Shown here piece by piece: positions 36,461-48,095 of a stretch of 64,000 bases of DNA (within the stretch, counting starts at the first letter, position 1; each line of letters starts with the position of its first letter). The translations under genes and the position numbers were made by a program. The notes under the pieces were generated by a model. The model saw nothing but the letters and a program-made list of their open reading frames with translations. It did not search any database and was not told where the DNA came from. This DNA comes from Vanilla planifolia (Eukaryota > Streptophyta > Magnoliopsida > Asparagales > Orchidaceae), in assembly GCA_023846275.1 (NCBI GenBank), contig JAIUJO010003797.1:1-64000 (forward strand), written 5' to 3'.

Positions 36461-37330
36461 ATGAGGAGGAAATACTCCATGGATGACCCGCTCATGAAGG
36501 TCCCCCACAATGCATCCCCTATGTGAAAAATTGTGGTGGGGACGATGCCGGAGGCTATCTCCATCTTTGTCTGGTGCATCAGCGATGGGCGATCGGTGAG
36601 GTTCTTGGAGGACAATTGGCTGGGCATCCTCCCTCTGTGCTGCTAGCCAACCTTCATCAATATGGCCTCCCATTGGTCTGCCAACATTGTCGAAAGCATC
36701 ATGCCTGTCGGGAACTGGAACATGGAGGTGATCCTCACCTGGGTAAGTGTGGAGCTCATTGACTGGGTCTTGCACCTCCCGAGAGCCATGTGGTCTTCTT
36801 AGAAGGCTTTGCACCTGACGCATTCCGAGAAGACAAGGGTTGATTGTGGCCGGCTTTACTCGAGCATTGTATGCAATGCTCGGAAGTTCAACAGGCGTGA
36901 CAGCAGTCGGCCCATGGAGGAGATTCGCGACATATAGAAGATCAAGGCTATGCCAAGGGTTTGCATCTTTTTGTGGAGGGTCATTGAAGACTTCCTCCCA
37001 ACGGCGGTGTGGCTGGCCCGACGGGAGTTATGCAGGGACCCCATATGTCAGCAGTGCTAGGTGGCGGAGGAGACCATGCAACACCTGTTTTGGGATTGCT
37101 CGCGTGCCCAAGTCCTTTGGGGTGACCGGAAGGATCGCGAGGCGGTGACCGAGCTGGGCCAATCAACGGGAGCCGGCTCATTGCTCATCGATCGGCTTCT
37201 CCGGTTCATTGGCTCGCGTAGTGCACGTCGTGGTGCTGTGGAGTGGCAAGCTGCCATTCTTGCCACTACAATGAGCATTTGGATTAGGAGAAATGCCACT
37301 AGATATAACAACCCAGTGCCTTTGCCATGA
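36461..37330 (+). pseudogene. LINE ORF2: connection region and zf-RVT domain
   Basis: One frame with scattered stops carries SIFVWCISDGRSVRFLEDNW near 36560, the family's W-IG-G--V-FW-D-W segment. The zinc-binding zf-RVT domain follows: MPRVCIFLWRVIEDFLPTAV near 36950, ICQQC near 37045, and EETMQHLFWDCSRAQVLW near 37070-37120. The CxxC and H-x4-C pairs are intact. A TAG (about 37058) lies between them. After the domain the frame stays open to a TGA at 37328. Confidence 0.85.
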
Positions 37331-37439
37331 TCACTCATCCAGACTTTCAAGGTTAAGGTAAAATCTGTTCTCAACCGGCATACCTTCCTTTCCTCCCTGT
37401 CCAGCTCGAATCCTGTCAATTCTTTGGACTTACTCGTTC

Positions 37440-37930
37440 CCCCCAACAGGATCGATAAAAGTGAATTGCGATGCTGTGGTTGGTGACTCTATTGCTAGGT
37501 GGGGTATGATTTTGAGGGATTGCATGGGTAGACCCCTCCTGGTAGCTAGCAAGAGGATGCTTCCTACGCAGTGGACATGATGGAGGCCCAGGCTTTACTT
37601 ATGTCTCTTGGTATGCTGAGGGAATCCCTTCACCTATACCGTACTATGGAATTCAAAACTGACTCGATGTTGGTGCTATAAGTGGTGCATGAGATGATCT
37701 CCCACCCTCCTGTGCTGGGTGGTTTTTCTGAGGCCATTCAATTTGCTAGTTGGAGGCTTTCCGGTTTACCCACAACCTTAGCGACAGGAACAAGCTTGCC
37801 GATTGGGTTGCATGGGCTGCTTGCCTTAAGGAGTTCATTTGGGCCCCTGGGGACTCTCTCCCTAAGCCCCTGCTCAAGCTTATGTTTTCTGACTTCACGT
37901 TTGATCCTCCTTGAGGATCCTTCCTGAAAC
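37440..37930 (+). pseudogene. LINE ORF2: RNase H domain (RVT_3 type)
   Basis: Plant L1 elements of this clade carry a C-terminal RNase H that degrades the RNA of RNA-DNA hybrids. The remnant reads IKVNCDAVVGDS near 37456 (first catalytic Asp) and MILRDCMGRPLLVASKRM. In another frame it reads MEAQALLMSLGMLRE near 37580 (catalytic Glu), then MEFKTDSMLVL near 37650 (catalytic Asp), stop, VVHEMISHPPV. Frameshifts and stops separate the blocks. The element's 3' end follows about 50 bp downstream. Confidence 0.83.
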
Positions 37931-37984
37931 TCATGTACGGCTTGGCCATTTTGATATAATATATATTATATCTACTTCAAAAAA

Positions 37985-37997
37985 AATTAATATGCTA
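37985..37997. repeat. target-site duplication, right copy (13 bp)
   Basis: An exact copy of 32778-32790. It directly follows the LINE's terminal A run, sharing its last two A. Confidence 0.88.
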
Positions 37998-38369
37998 CTA
38001 AAGTAGGTTGATATTACCAAAATATTTTTGTGTATTACTCATTAGATTGATAACCTCTTTTTTTGTTACTTACATACTAAGTTTATCATAAAGTAATTAA
38101 ATGTAATGTAAGAAAGCATTTACTAAATATTATCAAGTGAAGCAAGATTTGCATGTAATAAAAGCACAAGGATGAGGTCCCTTCACTCAAGGAACTAGTC
38201 TTAAAAGCAAGATAATGTCTCATACATTTGTCATCATGAAAAACTCTTCTAATACTGTAGAATAAATCTTTCCTAAGCAACCTCATTAAGATGTGAAAAA
38301 GTTGCATGTTGTTAGAAACAAATTAAATTTCTACAACATTCATTCTGTATGGTTCATGATGAAATGTTT
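37998..38369. other. non-coding flank
   Basis: A+T-rich sequence between the LINE and the first copia fragment. The minus frame 38086-38307 could include the last residues of the copia polyprotein, but I see no motif in it. Confidence 0.4.
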
Positions 38370-39560
38370 CCTAACATCATTTTTTTGTCCTTAGAGTACT
38401 AGACAAGGTTTTGAGTTAGGCAAATGGAACAAAATGTTTCATATTTTATGAGTATTTTTAGTGAATGTAATCCCATATGTTCTAGTTTCAATTTTAAACC
38501 AAAAATTTATTCTTTAAATCCTCTCAATGCTATATATTATGCTTCATTAGTTGCAAGAAATAATTCTATGTTTTTAATAGATCATGAGTTTAAGGTGTGT
38601 CCAAAAAATGATTAAATACCTACAATGTTTTTCTTATGTAATCTTGAACCCACATAATTTAGCCTCATCTTATGAGATAATGACATAACTTAAATTTTTG
38701 ATATGAAAGCACTAATACCTTTGTACCAATAAAATACCAAAAGATTCTTTTTATAGATTGTAATTCAAAGTCCTTTGAGGTATCCTAAAACTTTTTAAAA
38801 AAGTTCCACACTAAAAACTTTCTTAGGTCTTCTAATAGTTACGTAAAGAATATATCATCCGTTGGTATACCTTGAAATCTATTTTTTTCCTTTCTATTAT
38901 TTAATACTTTGGTGGAGACTCTTGAAGGTAGAAATAGGTTTGAGGTTCTCATGGTAAAGCATTTATAATATCTCATTTAAATGCTTTATTTAAGATACAA
39001 GGAGACATTTCTCATATTATTTAACTTTCAATCTAAGAAAATAGGTAACTTAAGACATTATATTAATCTCAAATCCTACACCCATAAGCTTACTAAATCA
39101 TTCATATAAGGCCAAGTTGGTGGATCCAAAAAAGATATTATCTACAAAACCTTAGACAAGAAGTTCATTAGTCCAATTCTTGATGAACAAGGTTCAATCT
39201 ACATTTCCATCTTGAAATAATGTTTGAGTAGAAATCTGTTAAATTTCTCATACCAAGATCATTATTCTTGTTACAAATCATATAAGTATTTAATTAACTT
39301 ATGTATCTAATTTTGATAAGGATAATTTTGAAAGAAATCCAATTATCCTACATACACTTCCTTCTAAACAAAAACATTTACGAATGTGCTCTTAATGTTC
39401 ATTGCTATAGCTTTAATACATTGTAATAAAAAAGCTAATAATGACCATTTTGCCTTCAACCATACGATTAGTTGAAGTGGTCCTTCTGTGTTTAGCCTTT
39501 TGAACTTATCATAACTATTTTTCACTACCCTCTCCATATTTTAAATGATATCCTCTTGGC
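38370..39560 (-). pseudogene. Ty1/copia polyprotein remnant A (RT to RNase H)
   Basis: Copia polyproteins supply protease, integrase, RT and RNase H. Read on the minus strand from 39560, NIKSTFVNVF with KEVYVG near 39390 matches the D-KSAFLNG--EEVYV RT box. FLLKHYFKMEM near 39230 matches the segment before the YVDD box, which is itself degraded (IISFLDPPT). KVLGYLKGL near 38800 matches LKR-LRYLKGT. FFGHTLNS near 38600, IFGLKLKLEHMG near 38500 and YETFCSICLTQNLV near 38440 match the RNase H blocks. Stops and frameshifts are frequent. The fragment lacks LTRs that I can see. Confidence 0.78.
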
Positions 39561-39689
39561 TTCACTTGTATTTTAAAGAAAAAGTTTTTAAGTTGATGCA
39601 ACATACATAATTTGTTTTTAAATAGTGGCATGGATTTGTACTAAAAAAGATAGGTCGCCTAGAATTAAATCACGAAGACAATTTTTTAT

Positions 39690-40450
39690 TATATACTAAC
39701 TCCTTTGTTGCAATCATATTCTTATTTTTAAAATTTTAAGATATCATTTATAAGCTTTATGTAATACACATGGATGCCTTTCTCATCTTTCTTAACTTGC
39801 AATCAAAGAAAATAGGAAAACTCGCTCATTATGTCAATCTTGAATCCTACACAAGTAAGCTTACCAATTCATTAACATAAATCAAAGTTGGTTGATCCAA
39901 ATATTATATCATTGGCATAATCTTGGACTTGAAGATGTTCAATTATAGCAGCTCTTTTTTGACAAAGTGCCATATAGATTCCATTCCTAAAATAATATTT
40001 AAGTAGAAATTTACTATGTTTGTCATACTATAATCTTTTTTGGTTTTCCAAATTGTTTTTTCAAAATCATCCATGTGATCCAAAACATCCAATTTTTATG
40101 TATAATTTCATCAAACACAACTTGAGTAGATTCCATCACAACTAAGGCTCCCTTGTTAAACTTCTTATAGGCCTATTTATTTGAAGAATATTGTAAATAG
40201 AAAGGCTCCATTAGTTGGTTTTTAATCTCTAATTTCTATCCTACCATTTGATGTAACACTTCCATCCAAAAAGCCTGAGTCTTAATTTTCAGGATTTTTA
40301 TTATTCCAAAGTGATTTGGTTCCTTACTAATAATTTGTTTGACAATAAATCTATTCAACATTGGGAAAAAGAGAGCATTTTGAATATTTATGACATTAAT
40401 GTATTGGGGACCCTTTAGCACAAAAAGAAAAGTAATAGAAGCTGTCATTG
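39690..40450 (-). pseudogene. Ty1/copia polyprotein remnant B (integrase end, linker, RT core)
   Basis: From 40448 on the minus strand: NALFFPMLNRFI and KEPNHFG match the end of the integrase region. YKKFNKGALVVMESTQVVFDE (40175-40115, read across frames) matches the segment leading into the polyprotein linker. KFLLKYYFRNGIYMALCQKR near 39990, YANDIIFGSTNFDLC near 39900 and FSYFLxLQVKKDEKGIHV near 39800 match the RT core. The YVDD active site is changed to YAND. The RT N-terminal half is missing, so this copy has an internal deletion. About 70 percent similar to fragment A over their shared part, so the two are separate copies of one family. Confidence 0.78.
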
Positions 40451-40789
40451 CCTTAAGAGGAGAGCAGCATTGTTTGATTCATAACATTGAAGAAACACAA
40501 CTGAGTATTTAGATACAAAATTGAGAGATAAATGTTATATGTGTAAGAAATAGAAGGAATATTACAATATTGGTAGTTGTTAGAAATTGATAGCCAAGCA
40601 TTACTGTCATAAACTATAATGATAATATGTGTAAGATTAAAAAAAATATATTTGTAGGCAAAGAGCTTGATTCAAACTAAATAAGAATGATATTATATAC
40701 AACAAAAATGCTTATTTTCCGTATAATGACCACATTTTTGGAAATTTAATAAGTTAAATATATGTTGAAAAAGATGTTATTATATCATT

Positions 40790-41120
40790 ATTTTCCCTTT
40801 TGTTTGTCTTCAAATTTTCTTTTATCAAAATATTCCATGTGTTCCAAATCTACCACTTTGTTTTGAAGGATAATTTCATCAAACATCACTCGAGTATATT
40901 CCTTTGCTAGTATGGTTCCCTTGTTAAATGGTTTATAGGCCTATTTATTTGTAGAATATCATAAAGAAATAGTGTCCATTAACTTGGTTTCTAATCTCCA
41001 ATTCTTATCCTAATTATGTAACACTTCCATCAAAAAACTAAAAGTTTCTATTTTTGGTCTTCTTGTTATTCCAAAGTATATTGTACATCTTGTTAATAAT
41101 TTTTTTGATGATAGATCTAT
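40790..41120 (-). pseudogene. Ty1/copia remnant C (integrase-linker segment)
   Basis: Similar in order and content to 40060-40350 in fragment B. The shared landmarks are 'ataatttcatcaaacatcac', 'ttgttaaatggtttatagg' and 'cctatttatttg'. Coding sense is too eroded to read independently, so the call rests on that similarity. It adds a third same-strand copy of the family within 2.8 kb. Confidence 0.6.
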
Positions 41121-41860
41121 TCAAACATTACTATAGATAGAATAGCATAAATTATTAAGGAATTGTGGCTTGGAGATGCTATATCACCATTCAAAAACTA
41201 AAAGTAGATACCAATTCATATGGAGTCAAAATGTTTATGATGTATAGCATAGATAAAGCTCAATTATATATTTAGATGGATAATTTAGTGATATGTGCCA
41301 TATCCATAACAAATTGAAAGAAGTTCACTATTAACTAATGTGGCGTATTGACAGCAAGACGTTGTAGCCCTAAACCAACGAGATGATGTGGGGAGGGTTA
41401 AAACTCAAATATTTGTAAGTTTGAAAAAGAGATTCTCAACCCCCAAAAATTCAATATTATTTATTAGAGCAACATTTTTGATAAAACAATAAGTCAAATA
41501 TATGTTGATTAATAGTATGACTTTTGTGGTATGGGAAACAGTATTATATTAAGGGTTCAAAACTTTTATCATACTTTTGGGAAAAGTATCCTAATCCATG
41601 TGACACTCAACTATTGTCTAACATAACATTTTAGAATCAAAATAAAGTTAATGAAAGAAAATATTTAAAACACTTAACAATATGTTAGGACTATGAAAAT
41701 TATGTTTTTAAGACTAGCAGAATAAGTGTTTCACTTTTAATTAATTTTCCTATAACAACAATTATTAGTCTAGCATAGAGATGATACCCAAATTAATATT
41801 ATATAATACAACGCATTAATTATCATCATATTGGTTTCAACAAACTAATAATACCCTAAT

Positions 41861-41916
<56 letters not shown>

Positions 41917-44735
41917 CTTTATATTTTGTTAAGAATTTCTAAATAATCAAAACATGAATTCAAAATGAATAGATTTACTCCATTAACATTATGATAAGAA
42001 AATTAAGAAAATGGGCTTTTAGGAAGAGGATAATGTATTTTCGAAGGCAAAACTTGTGAGATGCATTACAATTTTTTGAAAATAGACTAATTAAAGACAA
42101 GACATTATGTGCTTTCAATGATTATTGAAATAAATTGTTTTATTACTTACAAGATAGTTGTCATTATAATTCCCATAATAAATAATGTACATTTTCTTTT
42201 AATCCTAAAAAATTTTTTGGCTAGTGGCACTTTTACATGTAAATAAGATAAAAGCAACATAGTGGTTCATCCTAAACTTTTCATAAGGAATTGATAATGG
42301 CATACTTAACAAGTGAAATCAACAAAATAAGGAAAACGAAAATCTTGTGAACAAGTTATACTAACTAATAACTACTATGGAAGAAAGGAAGATACGCTTT
42401 GGAGTCATCCCTACATTTTTTAAATTTTAATGATTAAATTCTTACATGGAGGAATGTTTACAAAATAGCCAAATGCCATTAACATTTATTTAATGTTTGT
42501 TGAAACAATGTAAGTGCATTTTAAAATTAAATTTTAATGTCATGAAACGAATTTCCATATGGATATTTTTTTATAAAATCATAAAGAAGATTATTTGAAA
42601 TAAATAATAATATGAAGGGGAAGTCAAATATCAAAGAAAAAATGAAAAGGAACCTCAAATAATTATTATACATGAATTGGAAGAGGATATATCATAAAAA
42701 TAAATACCAAAACATATCAAAAAAACGTTAATTTAATTATAACGGAATTTTTTAAAGAAAGAAAACAAAAGTACCAAATTTGAAACATAATAATTCTTTA
42801 CTTCAATAAATAGTTCTTGGAGTAGTCTTTTATGAAATTGGTGAAAAGGTTTTGGGATGTCTTTTGCAATAGAATGTTTAAGAAATACAAATCATTATAA
42901 GGTTTTTATTCCAAGGAACGAAAAACCTAATGTAATAAAAGAGGAGAATTTCAAGAGGAATGCAATCGACTACAAATATATTACAGGTAGGAGTGAAATA
43001 GAAAATTATTGAAAAGGTTAGAATGAAGGACACAAATCTGATAATTATGGAAGTCCCATTAATAGTGATGAGACTTATTATTGTAAGTTGGGACCAATTG
43101 ATACCATAGATAGACTGAATGGTCCAAAAATATTGTAGAATGGAAATAGTGTCACTATCAAATTATGGCTAAGAGTTTGATGATCTTTTCAAGAGGTGTT
43201 TTATGGTTAATGTATTATATTTTGACCCCTAGTTATGATGTTCTTTTGATGATAAAAACCTTAAGTATTACTAATGAATTTTTTTGTAGAATAAAATGCA
43301 ATGTTTTGTTAAGATCTGAAAGATTGGTTCATATAGACATTTCATGAATAAGGGGTAGATTTATATAAAAATTTGATCAGAGTAATTGAAAAGTCAAGAA
43401 ATAATTGTTTCAAACACTGCTTTCAAATAGCTTAAAATAGTTTTTCAAAGATGACTAATGTAATAGCATAATTAATGGTTGGAGAATTTCATTACGCATG
43501 ATTGATTGGTGCCATTGGCTCAAATCTATGAGGTTCTAAACTATCATATCATTGACTATAAAGTTCTATATGGTTAAATCAAAGTGGATTTTATCTTGGC
43601 CAACTGATGCAATAGGATGAGATATGAATCGTTCGATTCATCATTGGAATGATGAGAAATATCTCATTCATAAGATTCAAACATAGAGAATGATGAATTA
43701 TCAAAATTAAGGATAAATTTTTCAAAGACCAAAAATAATATAAAATTTTCAATGAAGTTGAACATGATCTTGGCTATCAAATCTCAAATTATGATCAAGT
43801 ACTCATAGTGGATGAAACATTTATTGTCCCATCGAAGATCGAATGGTGAGAAATAGAGCACATTTTTAGCACTGAGTTGCCAAATGAAATTTAGTCCCAT
43901 ATTGTTCAAAAGAAAAGCAGCTTGTTGTTTATAATACCCTTCATGGCTGTATAATTAATTTCTTGGCCCAATCTAGTTTAATATGCACGTTAACCAATTT
44001 ACTAGGTTATTTTCAAGTGTCTCTTAACTTGATGCAACCTAGCCAAGTTGAACTTGGTTGGCCTAAGTGCTTCATCGAAAGTTTAGTAATTGAGATAAAA
44101 TTTCACAAAGATGCATTACATAGATTTAATTAGAAAAAGAATTGAATGAAAAATGCAATCTTATAAGTTTCTTAAATCAAGAAAGGATGAACAAGTCAAA
44201 TGCTTCAAATGGAATAATAAAGTGAGATGAATGGAGATGTAACTTATAATCATCGAGCTAACATTCTATTTTATAATAAAACTATAAACCTTTTGAAAGT
44301 TGATGCATATATCGTTAATTCTTGAACCTTACCAAAACATTCAAGGTATTTTTGGTGCGATTAATTCACCATATTCAAAAGTGTTAGATTTGATTGCTAA
44401 AAATGAATCTAACTCACACAAAACAAATCCATTAGAATAACATATTAAAATATTTATTGTTTAACACATCAAACATAAGATTAACATAACAATCTCTTTC
44501 TTCTGATGGCTTCATGATACTAATTTTTAGATAAAAATATATCAAGAGAAAAAACATATATCATTATGACAAGTGGAAATAAAAATGAAAATGTTTTTTT
44601 TCCACTTAATTCATGTTTTCCCTTACTACATGTTCCTTCACCCTTATTTAAATCATGATTATTATCCCATTTTAATGTTATAAAAAGTTAAGTATAACTT
44701 ATAAAACTTTTATTATACCTAATTTTGTCTTATGA
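41121..44735. other. non-coding DNA, possibly copia LTR or internal remnants
   Basis: No readable domain. A stretch near 41465-41510 repeats landmarks also seen near 40730-40775 ('taagtcaaatatatgttga'), so some of it may belong to the same repeat family. Around 43895-44080, 'tagtcccatattgttc' followed by 'ttataatac' resembles the promoter-like start of some plant LTRs, but no second LTR is visible. The plus frame at 43165-43347 is treated as chance. Confidence 0.4.
41863..41914. repeat. (AT)n microsatellite, 26 units
   Basis: 52 bases of uninterrupted AT. Confidence 0.97.
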
Positions 44736-46170
44736 TTTGAAATTGATCCATTGGCAGGAAGTTTGTAATTATGTCTACCAATTCGATTTTCGTAGGAACA
44801 TATGTGAATTTTACTATGCTTTTACCTACTTGATTACTAATAAAGTGGTATCTTTCACTTTGTGTTGTCTTCTAAAATGATGAACTTAGTTCTTTGCTAA
44901 AGCTAAAGGAAGTATTATTATCTATTCTAATCGAAACATGCAAGTGATCTAAACCATAATCTTAAAATTGTTGTCTCAAACATAACACTTGAGCAACACA
45001 ACTTTTGTTCATTATATACATGACTTTGTGGCCAATATGGCTATGCAATTTTTCCTTCTTTTTGAACTGGGAAATTAAAATATTTCCTAGTAATTAAAAT
45101 GCACCTAAGGTTCTTTCTTATCTACCTTAGAGCTCGCAAAGTTTGAATCTATAAAACTTATGAGATCTCATGATGAACATTTTTAAGATGCCTTAAACTT
45201 ATGTTCATTATACATTCTACATATTTGAAGATTAATTTAGCCATCTTTAGATGGCCTTCCATAGGATTTTATTGGAATCTCGCACATAAGCTAACACTAA
45301 ATAAGATGTGCAATCTACTAATCATAAAATATAATAAAGATCGAACAAGTGCTTCATAAACATTTTTATTAATGTGTTTCTCACTTTTATGTAAATCTAA
45401 ATACATCGAATAATTCCTTAGAATCTTCTTATGTTTCATATTTCATATTCAAACTTCTTGAATAAATATTTTAAATACTTAGGTTATAAAATACAAATCT
45501 CATCTTTTCGTTACATAATTTGCAACCCAAAGAAGAAATTCATCTCACTCATTATATTTATCTCAAACTCCCATGTGGTTAAATCACTAAGTTCCTTAAG
45601 CATACTTTCATTTATGCCTCTAAAAGTTGTGTTCTACCTTTTCGTAACATTTCATCTTTGATTGGAATTGGGACATGGGGAGATAGGGATTGACATAAGG
45701 ACTAGGCTGAGAAGGGCCAGGATGGCGGTGTGAGAGGCGACGCTAGCAAATTGCTTTATACTATATCAATGATCATTCTTCTATAGGGCATAATTGTTTT
45801 ATGGGACGCCTACATAGTTTAGCAAATTCCTAAACATCAAGTAAGCTCTTAATTTGAATTATGAATGCCAAGCTATATTTAGGCTAGAATGGTGGGGGTT
45901 TGGGTTCCTTTTCCCCTTAATAATTACTAATGTGCTGATGGGGTGAGTACAAAATCACCAACAAAAATTAAAATGCTTTCTTTGTACAACAGATAACATA
46001 AAATAATATTTGAGGCTACGAATGTTAAATAGAGATTAGAATACTTCAAATTGGCACATATTAGGATTTTTCTTTTAGGAGGCCAAGTTTGAATGCTTTT
46101 TATAAAGTGATGCATTTGTTCATTTTTTAAGACAAGGTGAAAAATGTAGCTTTGGACACAACACAATTTA
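44736..46170 (-). pseudogene. Ty1/copia polyprotein remnant D (RT and RNase H)
   Basis: Read on the minus strand: ESILIFVGDFVLT at 45983-45944 is the YVDD active-site block with the first Asp changed to Gly. After about 270 nt of foreign-looking sequence the RT resumes with WEFEINIMSEMNFFFGLQI (45580-45522). RSLLYFMISRLHILFSVSLC lies near 45340-45280 and GHLKMAKLIFKYVECIMN just after. RNase H blocks follow: LISFIDSNFASSKVDK near 45140, CVAQVLCLRQQF near 44990, SERYHFISNQVGKSIVKFTY near 44840, then VPTKIELVDIITNFLP near 44790. Many motifs remain legible despite stops. Distinct from fragments A-C in several motifs. Confidence 0.85.
45942..45985 (-). repeat. inverted repeat arm 1 (44 bp, perfect)
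   Basis: The reverse complement of these 44 bases is identical to 48038-48081. The arm encodes the copia RT active-site block in both places. Similarity drops abruptly on both sides. Confidence 0.9.
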
Positions 46171-47925
46171 TAGTAAATTAGAACAAAAGATTATCTTCTT
46201 CGATGCAATATAAACCACTCATTACAAACTATGGAATACCAAATGTTTCTTTTCAAATATTTTCAAATCTTTCGTCTCAATAAGGAATCATCCATGGCAA
46301 TAGTCTAGCTTTTCTTCGAGAACACAGCCATTCATTAGTTCAATAAATTTGCTTCGTTCTAAATTGCCTCTAAAATTGAAAAATCAATGAAAATAGATAC
46401 ATCCACATTAAAACTTACCATTGAATATGTAGCAAAGGTCTACTTTGATGTCTATCTAATTAAAGAACAACTAAGGAGAATTAAAATAATGATGAAGGTT
46501 GTTTCACAATTCTTAATTGGCATGTGGTTGAGTGTGATAAATTATCATCATTCTTCTCATTATTACCAATAAGGCCACTTAATTCCTACAGGAAAGCAAA
46601 TTTTGGGACAAGTGCTTTAAAGTTAAAGGTTGAAGATGATAAGATGATTAAGATATAAGAAGTATAGTTTGAAAAAATAGGAAAAAAAAATAAAAGAAGA
46701 ATAGGGAATCAAACTAATATGGCTATTTAATAGAAGAAAAAAAATTGGAGTATAATAACTTCTAACTTAGGAATCATGAGGAAAAATTTAGCAGGAAAAT
46801 ACAATAGAAATAATGCATAAAACTTTACATTCCTTGACAATGATTTGGTCATTTAGCATAAATTCTTAGTAAGTAGACAACTATTAAGTCAGTTGGACGA
46901 CATATCTATTACCAAATGATAGGCCTAGAGTACCCATTTTTACCTTTAAGTTCACTAAGCCAAAAAGAAATAAAGTATGCATTTTAGATTAGAAAGGAAA
47001 AAAATTTTTAGTAAATTTTGAGAGAGTTCACAAACAACTTTTCATTTATATAAAGTAGGACTACTCCACTCCAATTCAAGAAAAAAACTTAGAGAATAGC
47101 AAAGAATGTTATGGATTAGTGGAATATCAATGGCACTTTGAAGTACAAATCTATGGCATGCATGAAACATTGATTCATGGTGCACAATGTTTTACTAGTG
47201 ATTCTACTCCAACCAATGGGACAAGTAAATTATAGGACGATAGAAGTCTAGTTGGTTTCAAACGCTTCATGGAATATACCTAAAAACATATTTCATTCTT
47301 GGTAATGAAAAATTGATTTGTGACAAAATTTAAAATGGAGAGTAGTATTTGAACTTATAGGATTAAGATCAAACATCTTAGTCTAATATATATTGTACTT
47401 TTACATATATGGCATTTAATATGTTACTAGAGACATGGGCTCATTAGCCAACTAACTAAGAGTAATGAAAATATGAATCTCCCATAGTTGGTTTGGTGAT
47501 AATTTAATCTGATTACTTTGATAACAAAATATTTGTGTAGCTCAATCCCATATTTAAAAGCCCTACAATATTTCAAATGTTTTATTAACATATATAAGCT
47601 CTTACAATTATTCTTCATGGGATCTTATAACAGCTAAGTTGGTGGATGGATAGAGGCAGGGGTTTGGAAAAGGTTAGATAGGCGTTGAACTAATAGAGAT
47701 TAGATGAACCTTCTTTGAACTACAAAAGTTTATCCTTTAATGAAAATTGTTTTTTATCACACTCTAATGCTAGTACATTTGATGAAACATCAAAAAATTT
47801 GACCTAAGAAATAAAGGCTCCAAAATATGTGTACTATTAGTCAAAATTTCTGCTAGACTTTTAAAGAAGTAAAGGTAATTTCTCTTAACTAGAATGAAAG
47901 TATTGGCATTTAAACAGAGGCATTT
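46171..47925. other. unassigned DNA between two copia remnants
   Basis: Less A+T-rich than the filler regions, but with no frame longer than about 63 codons and no motif I recognise. The frames at 46387-46572 (plus) and 47427-47618 (minus) read as chance. It may hold copia gag or integrase sequence too eroded to see. Confidence 0.4.
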
Positions 47926-48095
47926 AAAGGATATCCTAAGATATTGGAACAAAACACATTATAGATATATTCAAACAAATTAAATAAGTTGAAGACAATT
48001 TGAAGTAATGTGAAATTATATTTTAAGAGCTTTGAAGACAAAGAAAGCATTTTAATTTTTGTTGGTGATTTTGTACTCACCATCTAAATCATACG
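47926..48095 (+). pseudogene. Ty1/copia RT scrap E
   Basis: The frame reads NVKLYFKSFEDKESILIF at about 48009-48060, then VGDFVLT, after an upstream stop. This matches the copia RT stretch where a D-NLY segment precedes the YVDD-LLTG box. Nothing readable as RT follows; a peptide RVDAEHKFV near 48110 could be the S-VEAEY box of RNase H, which would imply a large deletion, but that is weak. It faces fragment D, 2.1 kb away. Confidence 0.65.
48038..48081 (+). repeat. inverted repeat arm 2 (44 bp, perfect)
   Basis: Identical over 44 bases to the reverse complement of 45942-45985; see that entry. Confidence 0.9.

Larger units (their letters stand above)
32791..37984 (+). mobile_element. 5'-truncated, G+C-rich L1-type LINE
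   Basis: About 5.2 kb with roughly half G+C against a quarter in its flanks. It begins inside ORF1 and carries the CCHC knuckle, endonuclease, reverse transcriptase, zf-RVT and RNase H in order. It ends in an A run (37979-37986) that merges with a 13-bp target-site duplication. Both junctions are therefore visible. The truncated 5' end is typical of incomplete target-primed reverse transcription. It is inactive: about twenty in-frame stops and several frameshifts interrupt it. The survival of its base composition shows that it inserted long after the eroded LINE at 18.4-23.1 kb, or came from a less biased source. Confidence 0.92.

Noticed and set aside
36404..36823. 139-codon minus-strand frame inside the LINE
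   Set aside because: It overlaps the ORF2 connection region on the plus strand. Open antisense frames are common in this G+C-rich element.
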